From: Lunularia cruciata
Taxonomy: Eukaryota; Streptophyta; Marchantiopsida; Lunulariales; Lunulariaceae
NCBI GenBank assembly: GCA_948567375.1
Contig: OX419755.1
Span: forward strand, 54,454,291 to 54,518,290
Direction: 5' to 3'
Length of the DNA stretch: 64,000 bases
Every line of letters starts with the position of its first letter. The stretch's first letter is position 1. The notes beneath the pieces were generated by a model. The model saw only the letters and a program-made list of their open reading frames with translations. It searched no databases and was not told where the DNA came from. The position numbers were made by a program, and so were the translations under genes. Shown here piece after piece: positions 48,632-61,310 of the stretch.

Positions 48632-51267
48632 GCCCAAACTTTGTTGAAATAGGACCTACCTAACCCACAACATCGTCAAGGAAAAGGCTATTTCTTGTAA
48701 TGATGAACACCCCACTACAAAGGACCATAGGGTAGATGGGATAGCATGTGTCAACAAAGGCCACAGTATTGGCCAAGCAATTGTGGCAATCTGGTCCCAT
48801 AGATCATCATAAGTCAAAGGCATTTTCCTTCATGTTATAGACTCTAGTGGAAAACTTGTTGTCTAAAGAAGATTCTTGTAGTGAGAACCCTAACAAGGAA
48901 TGGAAGCAAGGTCTAACTTTTGTGTTGATGGAGATTAGATGCAAGACATTAGCCCGCACCTAAATCACTGAGCTATGGGAAGAATTAGAAGAGCTTGACA
49001 AGGAACATGACCACAATATATGAGAAGTAGAGACTGTTTGGAATGAGAAGGCAAAGAATCTACAATCATAGTTTGACCTCCTACAAAAACATTAATAGGG
49101 AGTAACTGCAACTCCAAGCTGCATGGATGGATAAGACTACCGCCAACCAACAATTAATAGACAACCAAAAGGAGGAGAAGGAATAGAAGGAGAACTCTGT
49201 GAGCTTCAAGCTCAGATATCTCAAGAGAAGGAAGGCTCCAATATCAAGATACAAGAACTAGGCAAAGCTGCTAATGCTTCTTGTAAGGAGATAACAGAGT
49301 TGAAGTTAGTCCTATATGCATAGAAGTAGAGGTTACAACAATAGAGAAGGTCCAAGATGCACAAAAGGGAGAGTTAGCTTCTCAACATTTGACCATAAAT
49401 GGTTTGATCACAAAGAAAACACAATATTGGAAGCACTTTCTTTACTACAAGAAGAAGAAGAAGAAGAAGGAAGAGTAGGTTTAGATCAAGGAACATAAAA
49501 AATCTTGAAATTCCCTCACCATTAAAAATCAAAAGCTGGAGCAAAGGGTCAACCAACTCATCCAATTTATTAGGCAACAAAAGTTGGAAGGGCCTACAAA
49601 GGCCAAAGACTCCAAAGTAGGGGATGACAAGGAGAATTTTGAGGATGATGGCTAGGATGGATCACCAAGAGGAGGATCCAAGAAGGACAGGCTTGAAAAT
49701 GATGAGGGAAAGTGTTCCTCAAGTGAGTTCCTCAAGTAGGGCACATAAGGGTGACCTCACAGTAGTGGTTCTCCTACATCAACTTCTTCTAGACCCAATA
49801 CTCCCAAAGATAATGTGTGAAATCAATAAGGGTTGGTACAAATATTACCAATGGAGCAAAACTGGCCACACAAGGTAACCAACATCTAGAGAGTAGTCCC
49901 AAAGATAGGGGACTTGAAGAAGGGAAGTAGGCAACCAAAAAGATGGGTCACCATAGTGAGAGTGGTCCAACCCTATTCTCAAAGTACCATGGAGGTTGAC
50001 ACACCAACTTGAGGAGAGAGGTGATAGACAAATATAGAAACACATGAAGTTTGGTAGAAGCAACATGTATAGTGGACCTCATAGAGCCTATTGTAGGGGA
50101 AGGGCCTCTAGCAAAGAGTAGAAGAGATATCATGGTGGCCATCATAGAAGAAGAAATGAATTGATTGAGCCCATATATTGAAGGGGAAGATACTACGGGA
50201 AGAATAGTGTAGCATCCTAAATTAAGGGAGGTAGTTGGATCTTCTATGGGCAGCCCGTTAGGAAGAAGTTGTAGGCTTGCCATGCAAGACCAACTGACAC
50301 CCAAGGCATCAGACTAGGTATGCTGGTTAGCGGAGAGTACGGTGGTAATCATCAAAGACTTTCTATTTTTCATGAGCGTCTTCCAAGCCTTAGGGTTCCT
50401 AGGGCATGTTAAGGTGGCACCAAGAATATAAGAGATTCCAAGACTCAAACATTGTGTTTAGGATGTGATATCAATAGGGGCAACTGGGTGGGATGACTTT
50501 GCATCCCCAAAAATTATGAAGAGAGTCATATAGGGATCTTGGGAGTTTCAAGCATGGCTCAAGTTGGTAATTTCACAGTACCATGGGTCAAGGTTTAATC
50601 ATGTTACTATCAGTACTTGACCATTTTTATTGTCATTTTGAGCTTTAGGCATTATCAATGTCCACAAGGTAGAGGAAGCCACCCAAGCCTTGTGCTAAGA
50701 AGACAAGGAGTGGTCTGCATGGTATCCCTTCCTACCACAACCTAACTTAATGTAGAACATGCAAGTAGATATTCTTGCTGCTTTTAGTTGATTGCATCAA
50801 GAAAATTTAATCTTTGCCTTGGTAGAACAAGTCTACCAATTTTATTTGGCCCTCCTCATTACGGGAGCGGAAATAAATAGACATATCTTGCTACAAGAAA
50901 GATATCAATATAGGTGTCAATATAGAGCACTTTTCCATGTTATGGGCTTGGGTAATCAAGTTTTGGGATCTCTTCAAAACCCATTGTGTATTAGTAGTGG
51001 AAGGACTACTAAGGGGGACCTTCCATTAGAGTACTCCCATGAGTTGACTTATGTAGCATTAAATCTCCTATATTTTTCCTTGAAGTACCTTGTAGACTAT
51101 TTAAAATTGGTAAACCAAGTTTTTGGTTGAAACTGCACCTATGCCCTAGATGAGGGTATGTGAAATTGAACCATGTTATTGATGCCAAGATCACCTAAAT
51201 CCACCAAGACATGAGATTGAAGGCATCATATAATGCCACTAATGGTACAAACCCCATATCCTAGACC
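48632..51267 (+). mobile_element. Internal region between two family D LTRs, gag-like and pol-less
   Basis: This 2.6-kb stretch lies between two same-strand LTR D copies. It contains broken open frames rich in Glu, Lys and Gln (about 48960-49500), with a coiled-coil character such as ELQAQISQEKEGSNIKIQELG. No RT, RNase H or integrase motif is visible. This suits a non-autonomous LTR element, but the left LTR is truncated and no primer site is recognised, so the pairing is only a proposal. Confidence 0.5.
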
Positions 51268-51941
51268 TGTGAGCCGGCTTGTCTCACTCAGGATGAACCT
51301 CTGATGGCTATTATGGTAGCGCACCATGGACTAAGAAGGCAAGGAACCCCAACTCCATCATACTCCTCCAAGGCTAACACTCCAAGACTCAAGACATTGC
51401 TCACTAGAGAACTCAATGAGAGAGAGATAGTTGCAAATGAAAGGATGATGAGTACCTCCTCACCCCTTGTTTATATACTTGTGAAATAGTTACGTACCAA
51501 AGTTACTAATTATCGTAGTAACTCAAGTTACTAGGCTAAAATTCAAGTTAAGTCAAAAAGTAGAAAGGAATATCCATTTATATGGGCATATTCCCCTAAG
51601 CATGTGGTCTTATCTTGACCCAACCACTAAGTCAAGGATTCTTTCACATGGGCTATCCTTGGACTAAAGAAGAATCCAAAACAAAAGAGTTCTCAACTCT
51701 TTCCTCAAAGCCAAACACCTAGGAATAATACCAAGTCAACACACTAAAATCCAAAATAGTGGTGCTCATCTTTTCTACTTCCTCTAAAGTAAGGTCTCCT
51801 CTATCTTAGCTATGAATAACTTTAGCTAACCATGACTAATATAGAACCATCCTTTATCTCTATATAAATAATATCTCTTAAGTACTTGTAATACCAAGCT
51901 AAATATCACAATACCACACACATGCACAAATGGGTGTTACA
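51268..51941 (+). repeat. LTR family D, full-length copy
   Basis: TGTGAGCCGGCTTGTCTCA to GGGTGTTACA, 674 bp, clearly the same family as 63014-63689 (676 bp). A TATA-like CTATATAAATAATATC is at about 51856-51872. The right flank is the tail of LTR family B (to 52003), so D probably inserted in or next to a B element. Confidence 0.88.
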
Positions 51942-52003
51942 GAACAAACTCTATTTACTCGATTACCGCAAAAGTGATATTTGCCGGGTTGTCACACGGT
52001 GCC
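51942..52003 (+). repeat. LTR family B, 3' end fragment
   Basis: GAACAAACTCTATTTACTCG to GGGTTGTCACA matches the last ~62 bp of the family B LTRs at 55142-55900 and 61311-62067. Confidence 0.82.
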
Positions 52004-55000
52004 ATCTCATTCAAAGTTGAATGAGCCATCACCTTTAAAAATTAGTTGAACTTAGTTTGTAGTGAAAGTAACCTTTTAGTCTTCCATTTTCCTTAGAGCA
52101 TTTAGGAATGACTTGTTAATACCGATATACCACTTTTTGGTTGATATTGGGTCTTCATATATTGTTGGTATTGTTGTTAGAGATACATCCTTTGGAGTGG
52201 CTAGATACAAAGATCATTGAGGCAATGAATGTAGTTAGGGAATCAAGTACCAAGAGGTATTCAAACATCCTATGACCTTAGAGCATTCAAGAGAAATTAG
52301 AAGCATGAAGTTGAATGGTGTACAACCAAAAATAGAAAAAGCTCAAGAGGAATTCTATAATCTAGAGAGAAAATAATGACAAACATTGAACTTGCCATTT
52401 GGTGCTAATCCTTATAGAGAGGTGAGTTTGGATTCAAGAACATTATTGGTCAACTATTCCAGACTCAATCTAATTCAACTTACTCTTTTGAGTCTAGTGT
52501 GATAGCAACATATCTTTTGCAACCAAGAAGAGGAGTTCATTGGATACATAATGAGGAAGAGTGCACAAAGCTCCTTGAGATTCTCTTCTTTAGGTTTGTG
52601 TACAAAAGAAGAGTAGAGTGCTCACCATTGATACCTTGCAAGCTCTTTGCCAAAGGCTTGGATCTTAACTATGAAGTTTCTATGGCTAAGCATGGTGCAA
52701 GTCACTATTCATAGAATCCCAAAGACTTAGATCAAGACAAACCTCTATCCTCCATAGAAAAAGAGGAAGATCTCCCAAGCTTGGTGCATGATTTAGACTT
52801 ATTTTGCTGCTCTCTTGGAAGCTTAGCACTGTTCTTATTCCTAACTTTGCTCCCATACGAATGGCAAATCATGCATACTTCATGTGACAAAGTTATCAAA
52901 ATTTAAAGGGAAGGATGATGAAGAAAATCTTGACACATTCATGAATGATTGACACATGAACAACATGGCATGTGTCTGAAATACACATTTTAGAGTAGAC
53001 TTATACTTGGTTTGAGATGATCAAGTGATAATAGAAGAAATTATGGTTATAGATCCTACTCATGATGCAATTTTGGAGGGATTACTCATCCTCTTGGATG
53101 GGTGGCAAGTGGAGTGGTAAGCAAAGTGCCACCACACAAGGTATCCAAGTATAGAGGTATGCAGCAAGGTCACCTCTTTGTTCTTCTAGCCTTGGAGTTA
53201 TATGGAGCAATGGACATGGTGTTCAATACATTTGTCAAGGAGTGCATGAGAGGTTATCATATTAGACATCAAGGGTACTACTCTCTCTCATACTTTGTAG
53301 CATACTTTACAAAGTGTGCGTCCATTGCTCTATAGAGAGCATTTTCTGGTGCAATTCATAAGAGAGCAATCACATTAGTTGATGCTTCTTTGGATGCTCC
53401 AATAGTTTGTAGACCTTACAACTTGCATAGCTTGGATATGTTTGGTGCGGTAGGGCAGATTTCTCATATTGATCCTATTGGGACCTAGCTCCATTTCACC
53501 TCTTTTTTCTTTCCCTTGTATGGCTGGGTTTGTATTGATGGGGTCTTCCCATCCTTCATGTGTTCTATGTGGTTGCCTTTATGCTTAATGAATCTATGGA
53601 GCTAACAAGGAAGATGTGTCTGCTAATCTACTTTGAATCTTTTTGAGGCTAATGAGAAAGAAGGCCAAGAACTAGTGTATGCATGTAAGTCAAAATCCTA
53701 CTAATATGGTGGATTGAACAACAATAGAAGCCAATTTCTTGAATGATTCCAAGAGTTGGACTACAAGCAAGCAAATGTGTTAGCTATCCTTAATAGCCTT
53801 GAATAGAAAAGGAATGGAAAACTACATGACCACATAGAAAGATTTCAAAGCTTTTTGAGTATGATGCCAAGAAAAAGCACCATCCTAGGATACTTGGATA
53901 CACAAGTAGTGGTATGGTTACTATGAGGACTACTGGTACAAATTTTGATCTTTGCCAAAGAATGAGAACCTGATACATTGGCCAAGGTAGTGAAGTTTGT
54001 AGATTTATACAAGTCAGCTTGGCTGAACCCTTGAAGTAAGAAATACCAAGGTCAAAGTACAAAGAATCCAAAGAAAATATCAACCTAAAGGTTATCTTCT
54101 TTGTCTTTGGAGTCATCTAGTACACAATCTCCTTTAGAGTCATCTTTGTCTAAAGATGAGAAAGAGCAAAGGAAAGAACAATGAAGTGCTAAAAGACAAA
54201 GGGCAATTTCCACTCTTAAGATCTCTTTGCAGCTAGGTATGAAGTTGGAGGAGCTTATTAAGGAGTTCACCAACTTCAAAGTGCAGATTCTTGGAGTGAA
54301 GGAAGGGTTTGAATACCCAAACAAATATCTAATGCACAACTTGTGGTAAGTTGGGGCATGCTAAAATTGAATGTATGTCTACTTTTCCTTCTTTGGTGTA
54401 TCAAGTTGAATGGACTTCTATGTGGGAAGATTAGGAGTACTATATGGAGGAAGATGAATATGTCTTTGTAGTGCAGGAGCTACCTACCAATATGATTCCA
54501 GTTGCTCCTATCACCATTGCAAAGTATGTGCCTTTGGATTATGCTACCAATGAACCTTAGAAGAGAATTTTGCCTCTACAAAAAGATGCTATCCCCAACA
54601 CATATTATAACTATGGAGCTCTCAACCCCGAGTCCTTAAATTGTCAAGAGCCCAAGAAACAAAATTTTAAACTCTATTATCCTAATTGCAAAACATCTGG
54701 TCTGGTTATGTAGTTACTAATTGTTCCCAACCACATGCACCAAGACCACTAGTTAGCTTTGCACCTATGTCACCTTCCACAAAGGTGGACACCAATTTTT
54801 ATTATGTTACACTAGAAGAGTCAAGAGAAGAAGACACTCTTCTCTTTGAAGAAGATGGATGACCCAATCTAGAGGTAAATCAAGTAGATGCCCAATCCAG
54901 AAAGGAGATAAGTAGTACATCTTCTTTAGAGTAATTTGAATATCCAAAGTCAAAGTGGAGTTGAAGGTGTCCACAAAAGGTTCTACCAAGAAGAGGTTCA

Positions 55001-55141
55001 AGATCAAACATAAAGATCAGATGTAAAGAGAATAAGAAGGAGCTTCCAAATTAGATAGTTTCCACTCTAAAGGAAACCAACTAGGCTGAGTCAATCACAA
55101 GCACCAATCCCAAATACTTGACAGACATTTAGAAGGAAGTG
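52004..55141 (+). mobile_element. Decayed gag-containing retroelement internal region
   Basis: Plus-strand fragments resemble retrotransposon Gag: KFKGKDDEENLDTFMND (about 52900), a later HIERFQSFLSMMPRK segment (about 53830) and a CCHC zinc knuckle at 54332-54373. Stops are frequent. The open stretches at 52499-52714 and 53102-53335 belong to the same region, but I do not recognise them. No RT or integrase signature was found. Confidence 0.6.
54332..54373 (+). pseudogene. Intact CCHC zinc knuckle of a Gag
   Basis: The codons read C-T-T-C-G-K-L-G-H-A-K-I-E-C, an exact C-x2-C-x4-H-x4-C knuckle, the RNA-binding motif of nucleocapsid. It is not part of a long open frame. Confidence 0.88.
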
Positions 55142-55900
55142 TGTGACAACCTGACAAATATTACTTTTGTTGCAGTAATCGGGTAAGTAAAGTTTGTTCT
55201 CATAGAGATATTGGTCAGAAATTTCCAAATACAAAGTCAAATGTCACAAATGTGGTTCTTCTTAATTTCTTCTTTAGTCTCTTGGATAGAAACCACATCC
55301 AAAAGAGAGTAACAAGCTCTGACATGCAGTCTTGTCATGAATTAACACCTTTAATCACGAATCCATCGAATCTTTCCAAACAATCTTGATTGTGATGATT
55401 CAGTCTCTCCCAAAAATGGCTACTTCATTGTAAAATGACTTTGCCTCAGAATTGTGTTCCACCCTTCCACTAAAGGAACAATTCCTTGATCAAAAGTACT
55501 TCTTATCAACTCAGCACTGCACTCACAAATGCAAAATACTACCAACACTTCAATTCCTCTCAGATCTCTCAAGGCATCACTTCAATTGCACTTCACTCAA
55601 GATCAAACACACATAATGAAAATCAAGGCTACAAAATCTAACATCCAACAAACTCATTGACTTGCACTTCATAATTCTCCAAACACTAAAAAACACAAAC
55701 ACAACGCTGATACTCGGAATTAAACTCAAGTGACAAGCATTGCTTCACAACACTTTGCTTTATATATTCTCAAAATTATAAGCACTGAATAACAACATAC
55801 TATTAATGCCCCCTTTAAATAGATAGAGCTCTTCAGTAGTTATCTAACTTCCTAATAACTTTACCAACTTGTAGATCCAAAATGACAATGCACCTCTTCA
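55142..55900 (-). repeat. LTR family B, minus-strand copy
   Basis: On the minus strand this runs TGAAGAGGTGCATTGTCATT to GGTTGTCACA (759 bp). It aligns along its length with the plus-strand copy at 61311-62067 (757 bp). Upstream of its start the minus strand continues with a few dozen bases of the internal region (to about 55963) and then meets family A. Confidence 0.87.
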
Positions 55901-55965
55901 TATTTGCCCTTCAAAATCTCAAATCTGTTACTACTTTGATCCAATGTCTACTTTGTCGTGCGCAT

Positions 55966-56640
55966 ATACATCGCTACACAACATACATCACTGTCAACAT
56001 CATGCACTATAGAAGCACAACTCTAAGTCATACATAGACTCTAAAGTGCAACAACATTGACTCTAAACGGACTCTAAACTGACTTCACGGTGGGGCCTAC
56101 CATCACTTTGCACCATTTTTATCGTTAAGTGTGCCATCAATGGGACCGTTAGGGTTCAGATCTAGCTCGAGTCCAAGGGGTATACTTTCAAAGTGCAGCT
56201 CTAGAGAGCTCACTTCTTTGATGTTGAGCCTTCGAGTTCTGGCTATGGTGGACAGAGGCTGGCGAGCATCACCTGGATTCTCTTAGCTAGAGTGGGTATG
56301 GCTTGACTATAATCAGTGCCCAGTTGTTGACAATTTATAGAGTGACAGATCAAGTATTGATCTGAGTTGAGTTGAGTTGAGAGTGGTAAACAATCTGATT
56401 ACATCAAAGAAGTGAGCTCTCTGGAGCTACCCTTTGAAAGTATACCCCTTGGACTCAAGCTACGTCTGAAACCTAATGGTCTTGCTGATGGTACACTCGA
56501 TGGTGCAAAGTGACGGTGGGCCCTATCGTGAAGTTAGTACTCCAAAGACAAAATCTGACCGTCAGAAAGTAGTCTCTAAGAAACTACTGAAATAACTCTA
56601 ACTACTATCACTGGAACTCTAGTGTCTGAGCATCTAGATG
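55966..56640. repeat. Scrambled family A units with inverted arms
   Basis: Three family A pieces are joined in alternating orientation: the head on the minus strand (55966-56050), body and tail on the plus strand (about 56090-56400), and head-to-body on the minus strand (56404-56640). The second and third overlap in content, so about 115 bp (56095-56215 and 56408-56530) form a long inverted repeat around a ~190-bp loop. Confidence 0.85.
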
Positions 56641-57499
56641 CGACACTAAAAATGGCATGAAAACTTTCTACTTCTACTAAACCCAAGGTTCTTTCACAAA
56701 CTTCTCTATCTTTGGGTCTACCAATTACCACTAAATCCTTCTCTATTTCTACTACTTCTCACTCTGATTTGCAATTAAACTCATAGATAATCTATCTACT
56801 TCCTTATCTTGCAACCCACTCCTCTCTAATGTCTCATATAATTGACCTGAAGACACTTACTATCTGATCTTGCACTTCTAGTTTATTTACTATTGCTACT
56901 TTTGGTTTATTCACTATTGCTACTTCTTCTTCAATTTTTATCCTATTTTCAATCTGAACCAAAATTAAAGTTATGGGTATCCTAACTATCTCTTCTTTCC
57001 CTATCCTAACTATTTCAGATGCTTTAGATATTTGACACAAAGACTCCTACATCCAAGTTTGACTACCTTGGATTGGGTCACCTTTGTCCTAAGGGAAAAT
57101 CTTTTGACCCAAATTGTGTAAACCCAAAGTCTTATAAGTCCAAAGTACTATAGACACAAAATACTGTGGACCCAAAGAACCTCAACCCAAAGTCACTCAA
57201 CTACTCTATACATCAACTACAAAAACTTAAAATGCTTGTAACTTCTGCTACAGATCACCAAACTCAACAGTTTTGGTGGCAATAGAAAGCCTTGAAAGAG
57301 ATACTACCAACAAGATATAGCACGCATGATTTTGACATGTGGTCATTGAGATATGCCCCCCGCATTAATCCTGAACTGCAACCTTCAATCTAATGCAAAG
57401 TACCCTCTTTTGGCGTCTGACCTCCTTACTTCTCTTCCTCTGACACAAAGTAAGCTTCTTTGGGTCTGATCCAATCCAAGTCCTTCTTCCTCTAAAAAA
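56641..57499. other. Unassigned repeat-like DNA
   Basis: AT-rich and pyrimidine-rich on the plus strand, with recurring CCCAAAGT and CAAAGTA words, as in the nearby family C repeats. No gene is recognised. Confidence 0.45.
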
Positions 57500-57625
57500 A
57501 AGTAAGCTTCTTTGACACAAAGACTCAATTCTTCTTCTTTTGTCTCTATTCGGGTTCAATTCCACCTTGACTGTACATTTCTTTTTCAAAATACATCAAA
57601 ACTAAAAAATGTGGGTACCAAAAAG
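57500..57625 (-). repeat. Repeat family C, minus-strand fragment
   Basis: The minus strand reads GGTACCCACATTTTTTAG, then GTATTTTGAAAAAGAAATGTAC and GGAATTGAACCCGAATAG, matching the starts of the family C copies at 58277 and 62859. Confidence 0.78.
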
Positions 57626-58276
57626 TGCAAAAGCTACTATAGAAGGAGATTAAAAAAGTACAATCAACCATCAAAAATCTAAAAGAGCCCATCAAGAAAT
57701 CACCAATGATTACCATTCTAAGATAAGAATTGGATTCAAGTCCAAAGGTCATTACTACCAAAGACACCACCCTAAAGGCTTCTACCTCAAAGGAGTCTAC
57801 TACAAAGAAGGTTGTATGGGATAGAAACAAAGGAAGGCTACTTCACTTCTAGGTGTCACTCAATATGATATTGTTGTAGATTTGGTGTCCTCTAAGGTGG
57901 ATGTCATGTTCAAGCAATTATGGGAGGATAACAAACTATACAAGCACCAATTGGCCACAACACTCCAAAGGGTGTAGGAAAGGAATCAAGCCAATCTTCT
58001 TGAGATTTACAAAATAAAATGAGAAGATTTGGGTTCTCCAAAGGTAGAAGTAGAATTTAATTGTTGCTTGATCTAATCAATCTACATAGATTCTAGATCA
58101 AGGGTTAATGTGATGACTAAGGAGAAAATGCATTACTTATGATATAATATTTGTAATCTCAAATCAAGCCTAAAAGAGATCCTTGGAGATATTGTCAAAT
58201 TTTCCAACCACTATAGGTAGTGTGTCATTTCACCTCAACTACATCATTCTTTGTCTTGTGTTGTGCATATATACAT

Positions 58277-58640
58277 TGTGGTACCCATATTTTTTGTTTT
58301 TTAAAAGTTTTTGTTCTATTTTGAAGAAGAAGTGTACAAAAAAAGTTGTATTGAACCCAAATGGTATTGGAAGGAGAAGAATTGTGTCTTTGGTTTGTAA
58401 CCTAAAGTAAAGAGACTTCATGTTAGATGCAAAGTACTCGGATCAAATATGTCAAAGTTCAACCCAAAGTAAGGAGACTTTGCCTTGAGGTGATCAACCC
58501 ATAGCAAAGACAGAGCAACAAATTTCCTTTGGGTTGGAAAGTCAAGCATTGTACCACACAAAAAAACAGCTAAGGCATGAGTGGGAGAAATTGACAATGA
58601 TAGGAGAAGTGCATGCAAAAGGTGTGATTTCTTGATAGAC
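58277..58640 (+). repeat. Repeat family C, plus-strand copy
   Basis: Starts TGTGGTACCCATATTTT and contains TATTTTGAAGAAGAAGTGTAC, GTTGTATTGAACCC and CCCAAAGTAAGGAGACTTTGCC. It aligns with 62859-63013 joined to 63690-63830. The TG start would suit an LTR, but no matching end is identified. Confidence 0.78.
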
Positions 58641-61310
58641 AAGCACTCAAATAATGATTGAGAAATGTTGGACTATAAAGTTAGGTTCCAAATCAAGAAT
58701 GAGACAAATGACAAGTGAATTTCCTTTTCCTTTGTGGAGTCATCTTGAGGAAGATCAAGGAAGAGGAGTGGTAGTGAGTGAAGTTGTGAAGAATTCAAAG
58801 GGATTGAGAGTTGTAAGTCTAGGAGATAGGAGAATTGTCTTGCAAAAGCACATCACAAAAGAGAGTGGAATGAAATGAATCAGGAAGTGCCATATCTTGG
58901 CATTCAAAAACCCAATAATTAAGAGGTTGGACGTGATGGCTCGCATCAAATCCTTAGTAGACTTTGCATTACTTTCCTTGCATGGAATTGGAACTTGAGT
59001 GTTCCCAATTTCATAATAGAGATTACACCCAATAAGTGGGTAGATGGGCCGGCGATAGTCAAGAAGAGAGGCAATCCGGCTTGATGGACAAAGTCGGATT
59101 GGAGACTGGTGTTAGGAAGAGAGAGTGGGGAAGAGCATGGGGCCATATTCTTGGGGAAGGGGGAAGTCACAGAAGAAACCCAAGAGATTAGAAATTTGTT
59201 CACCTCAAAGCGCACAAAGAATAGATACAAGGTGGAGACTTATCAAGATCCAGTACAAAGAAGTATTGTAGGTGCGAGGATGGCATTGTTTAAATCCAAG
59301 CTCACTACCTACATTACAAAGCAACAAGCAGTGTTCTTCCACAAAATGTTTGCAGGAGAGCCGATCAATTGAGCCAACAAGTGTTTCTATCAGCGGATGA
59401 GGCAGATGGTGTTAAATTGGAGGACTTTGACACCCCCACACTACTTGGTTCCTTTTGCAATGCATTTCTACCTTGGGCTGGATTTGTTAAGTAGCAATGA
59501 GAAGAAGAAGGTCGTCTTGCATTTCCATCCCAATTTGTGTCAAGAAGCTGACGACAAGGAGCGACAATACATTTGGCAATTGAGAAGCAATGATGACCAT
59601 TATGCAAGAAAGGGATAGGATCAAAAGATAGCTATGCCCTTGCCAAGAAAGAAGAAGAGAAGTCAACTTGAGGTGGAAAGCTTGCCAATGAAGCCCTAAA
59701 ACTTAAGAAGAATTGGGCAGAAAGAAGGAAAGCAAGTCCAATGGATTGCACCAACAGAGGAGGGAGAATCAAAAGGTGAAGCAAAGTTTGAGTTGGAGGG
59801 TTTGGAGGAATAAGAAGTAGAATTAACCCTACAAAGTGAAGAGTCTAGTGAGGAGACCGAGGGTAAACTTGAGGTGCAGAAAGATCAAGAGAAGGAGATT
59901 TCTTTGCAAGAAGAAATTGAGCGGCAGAAGCAGAGATTATGGCGGAGTTAGCAAATGCAGAAGAAGAAGGATTGGTGGCCAAGCTGAGGTAGTACACACC
60001 AAAAGGATAATGTTCAAAGGCGGCCCAAAAAATCATCAATCTTGATTATGAAGAAAGTTTAGAGGACAAAGTATCACTGATAGTACAAAGATCCCAACTT
60101 TGTAGTAAAGCATTTGACTCGGAAGGGAAGAACAAGATTGATGAAGTTCTTGAAGAGAAGGTAGAAGAAGGAGCAAGGTGTGAGGGAGTATAATACCTTC
60201 AAGATGTGGTATGTCCATTGTTGTTGTAGATGGAGGAGAAGAAGAAGATGGAGATGCAAAGCAGACATCTTGATGTGCAGACTATATTGCAAGTGCTGGA
60301 GAGACTAGAATCGGAAGTTGCAAGAGAGTCTGATCAGAGGAGAGGAAGAAAAGGAGATATTGCCAATAGATGCAGCATTGCAGAAGAAGATCAACAAGAA
60401 TCTGCAAGAGAAGTAGGGAAGAGAGCTGGTAATGAAAGTGAAGGAGGTTATGCAAGAAAGACTTTGGGTGGAGAAGTTACAAGTCAAAGTAAAGTCGGAG
60501 CAAGAAAATAGCAAGGAATTAGTGGAGGCTAAGGAAGAAGAGCTCAATACATTTTGATAGAGAGTAGAAGAGAAGATAAGAGCTTGGAAACGGGAATTAT
60601 TGACTAAGCACCATCAAGAAGAAGGAAGGCTGAGAGACATGTTGCAGATGCTAGAGGCAAAGATTGACTAGTATGTGAAGGAGTTGGAGGATTGGACAGA
60701 GGAGTATGAGGAGGAGTTGAAGATAAGTACAGATGTGATGGAGAAGGAGAGATAGAGGAAGCAATCAGCGGAATTGGTTGAAGAAGCGATCATGGAACTA
60801 AAGGCAAGGTTAACCACGGAAGCCGAAGTGAGAATGGAGGAATAAAGGCTACATGAGTTATGATTGCTTGTGTAGGAGACAAGGAGTAAGAATGCAAAGA
60901 ACAAGGACTTGAATGCCTTGTTAATCAGTCTTAGAATTTGGATAGATAGGAAGATGTTAGATGTAGAGAAAAAAATTTCTATCAGGCTTGGTTTGATGAA
61001 GTTAGAGCTAGAAAGTCTTTAGAATCTTGTGCATATCATACCCAAAGTAAGAGAGATAGGAGTGCAAGTGTCTTTGGATTTGACACTTGATACTTTAGAG
61101 AGGAGTGGGTTGTGAGATAAGGAGGTGGAAAGATTACATGTGAGGATAATTACAGATCAGAGTGAAGACATGTTAGAATTGGTAGATGAGTTGGAAGTTG
61201 TAGAACCCAAAGTACATGAGGAAAAGGAACTTTCCTCAAGTTTGAATTTCAAAGTCGAGGTAGACATTGGATCAGATTAAGAACAATTTTGAGATAGGAG
61301 GAGGTAGATA
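58641..61310 (+). mobile_element. Internal region with gag-like and coiled-coil frames before LTR B
   Basis: Plus-strand open pieces at 58654-58878, 59109-59372, 59397-59618, 59836-60045 and 60230-60511 form a decayed reading frame. The first half (for example FFHKMFAGEPIN and HYLVPFAMHFYLGLDLL) looks like a structural protein. The second half is Glu/Lys/Gln-rich with heptad-like spacing and continues in broken form to about 61250. A purine tract (GATAGGAGGAGGTAGA, 61294-61309) precedes LTR B. No pol domain is seen, so this may be a non-autonomous element. A related sequence begins again at 63910 and runs off the window. Confidence 0.55.
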
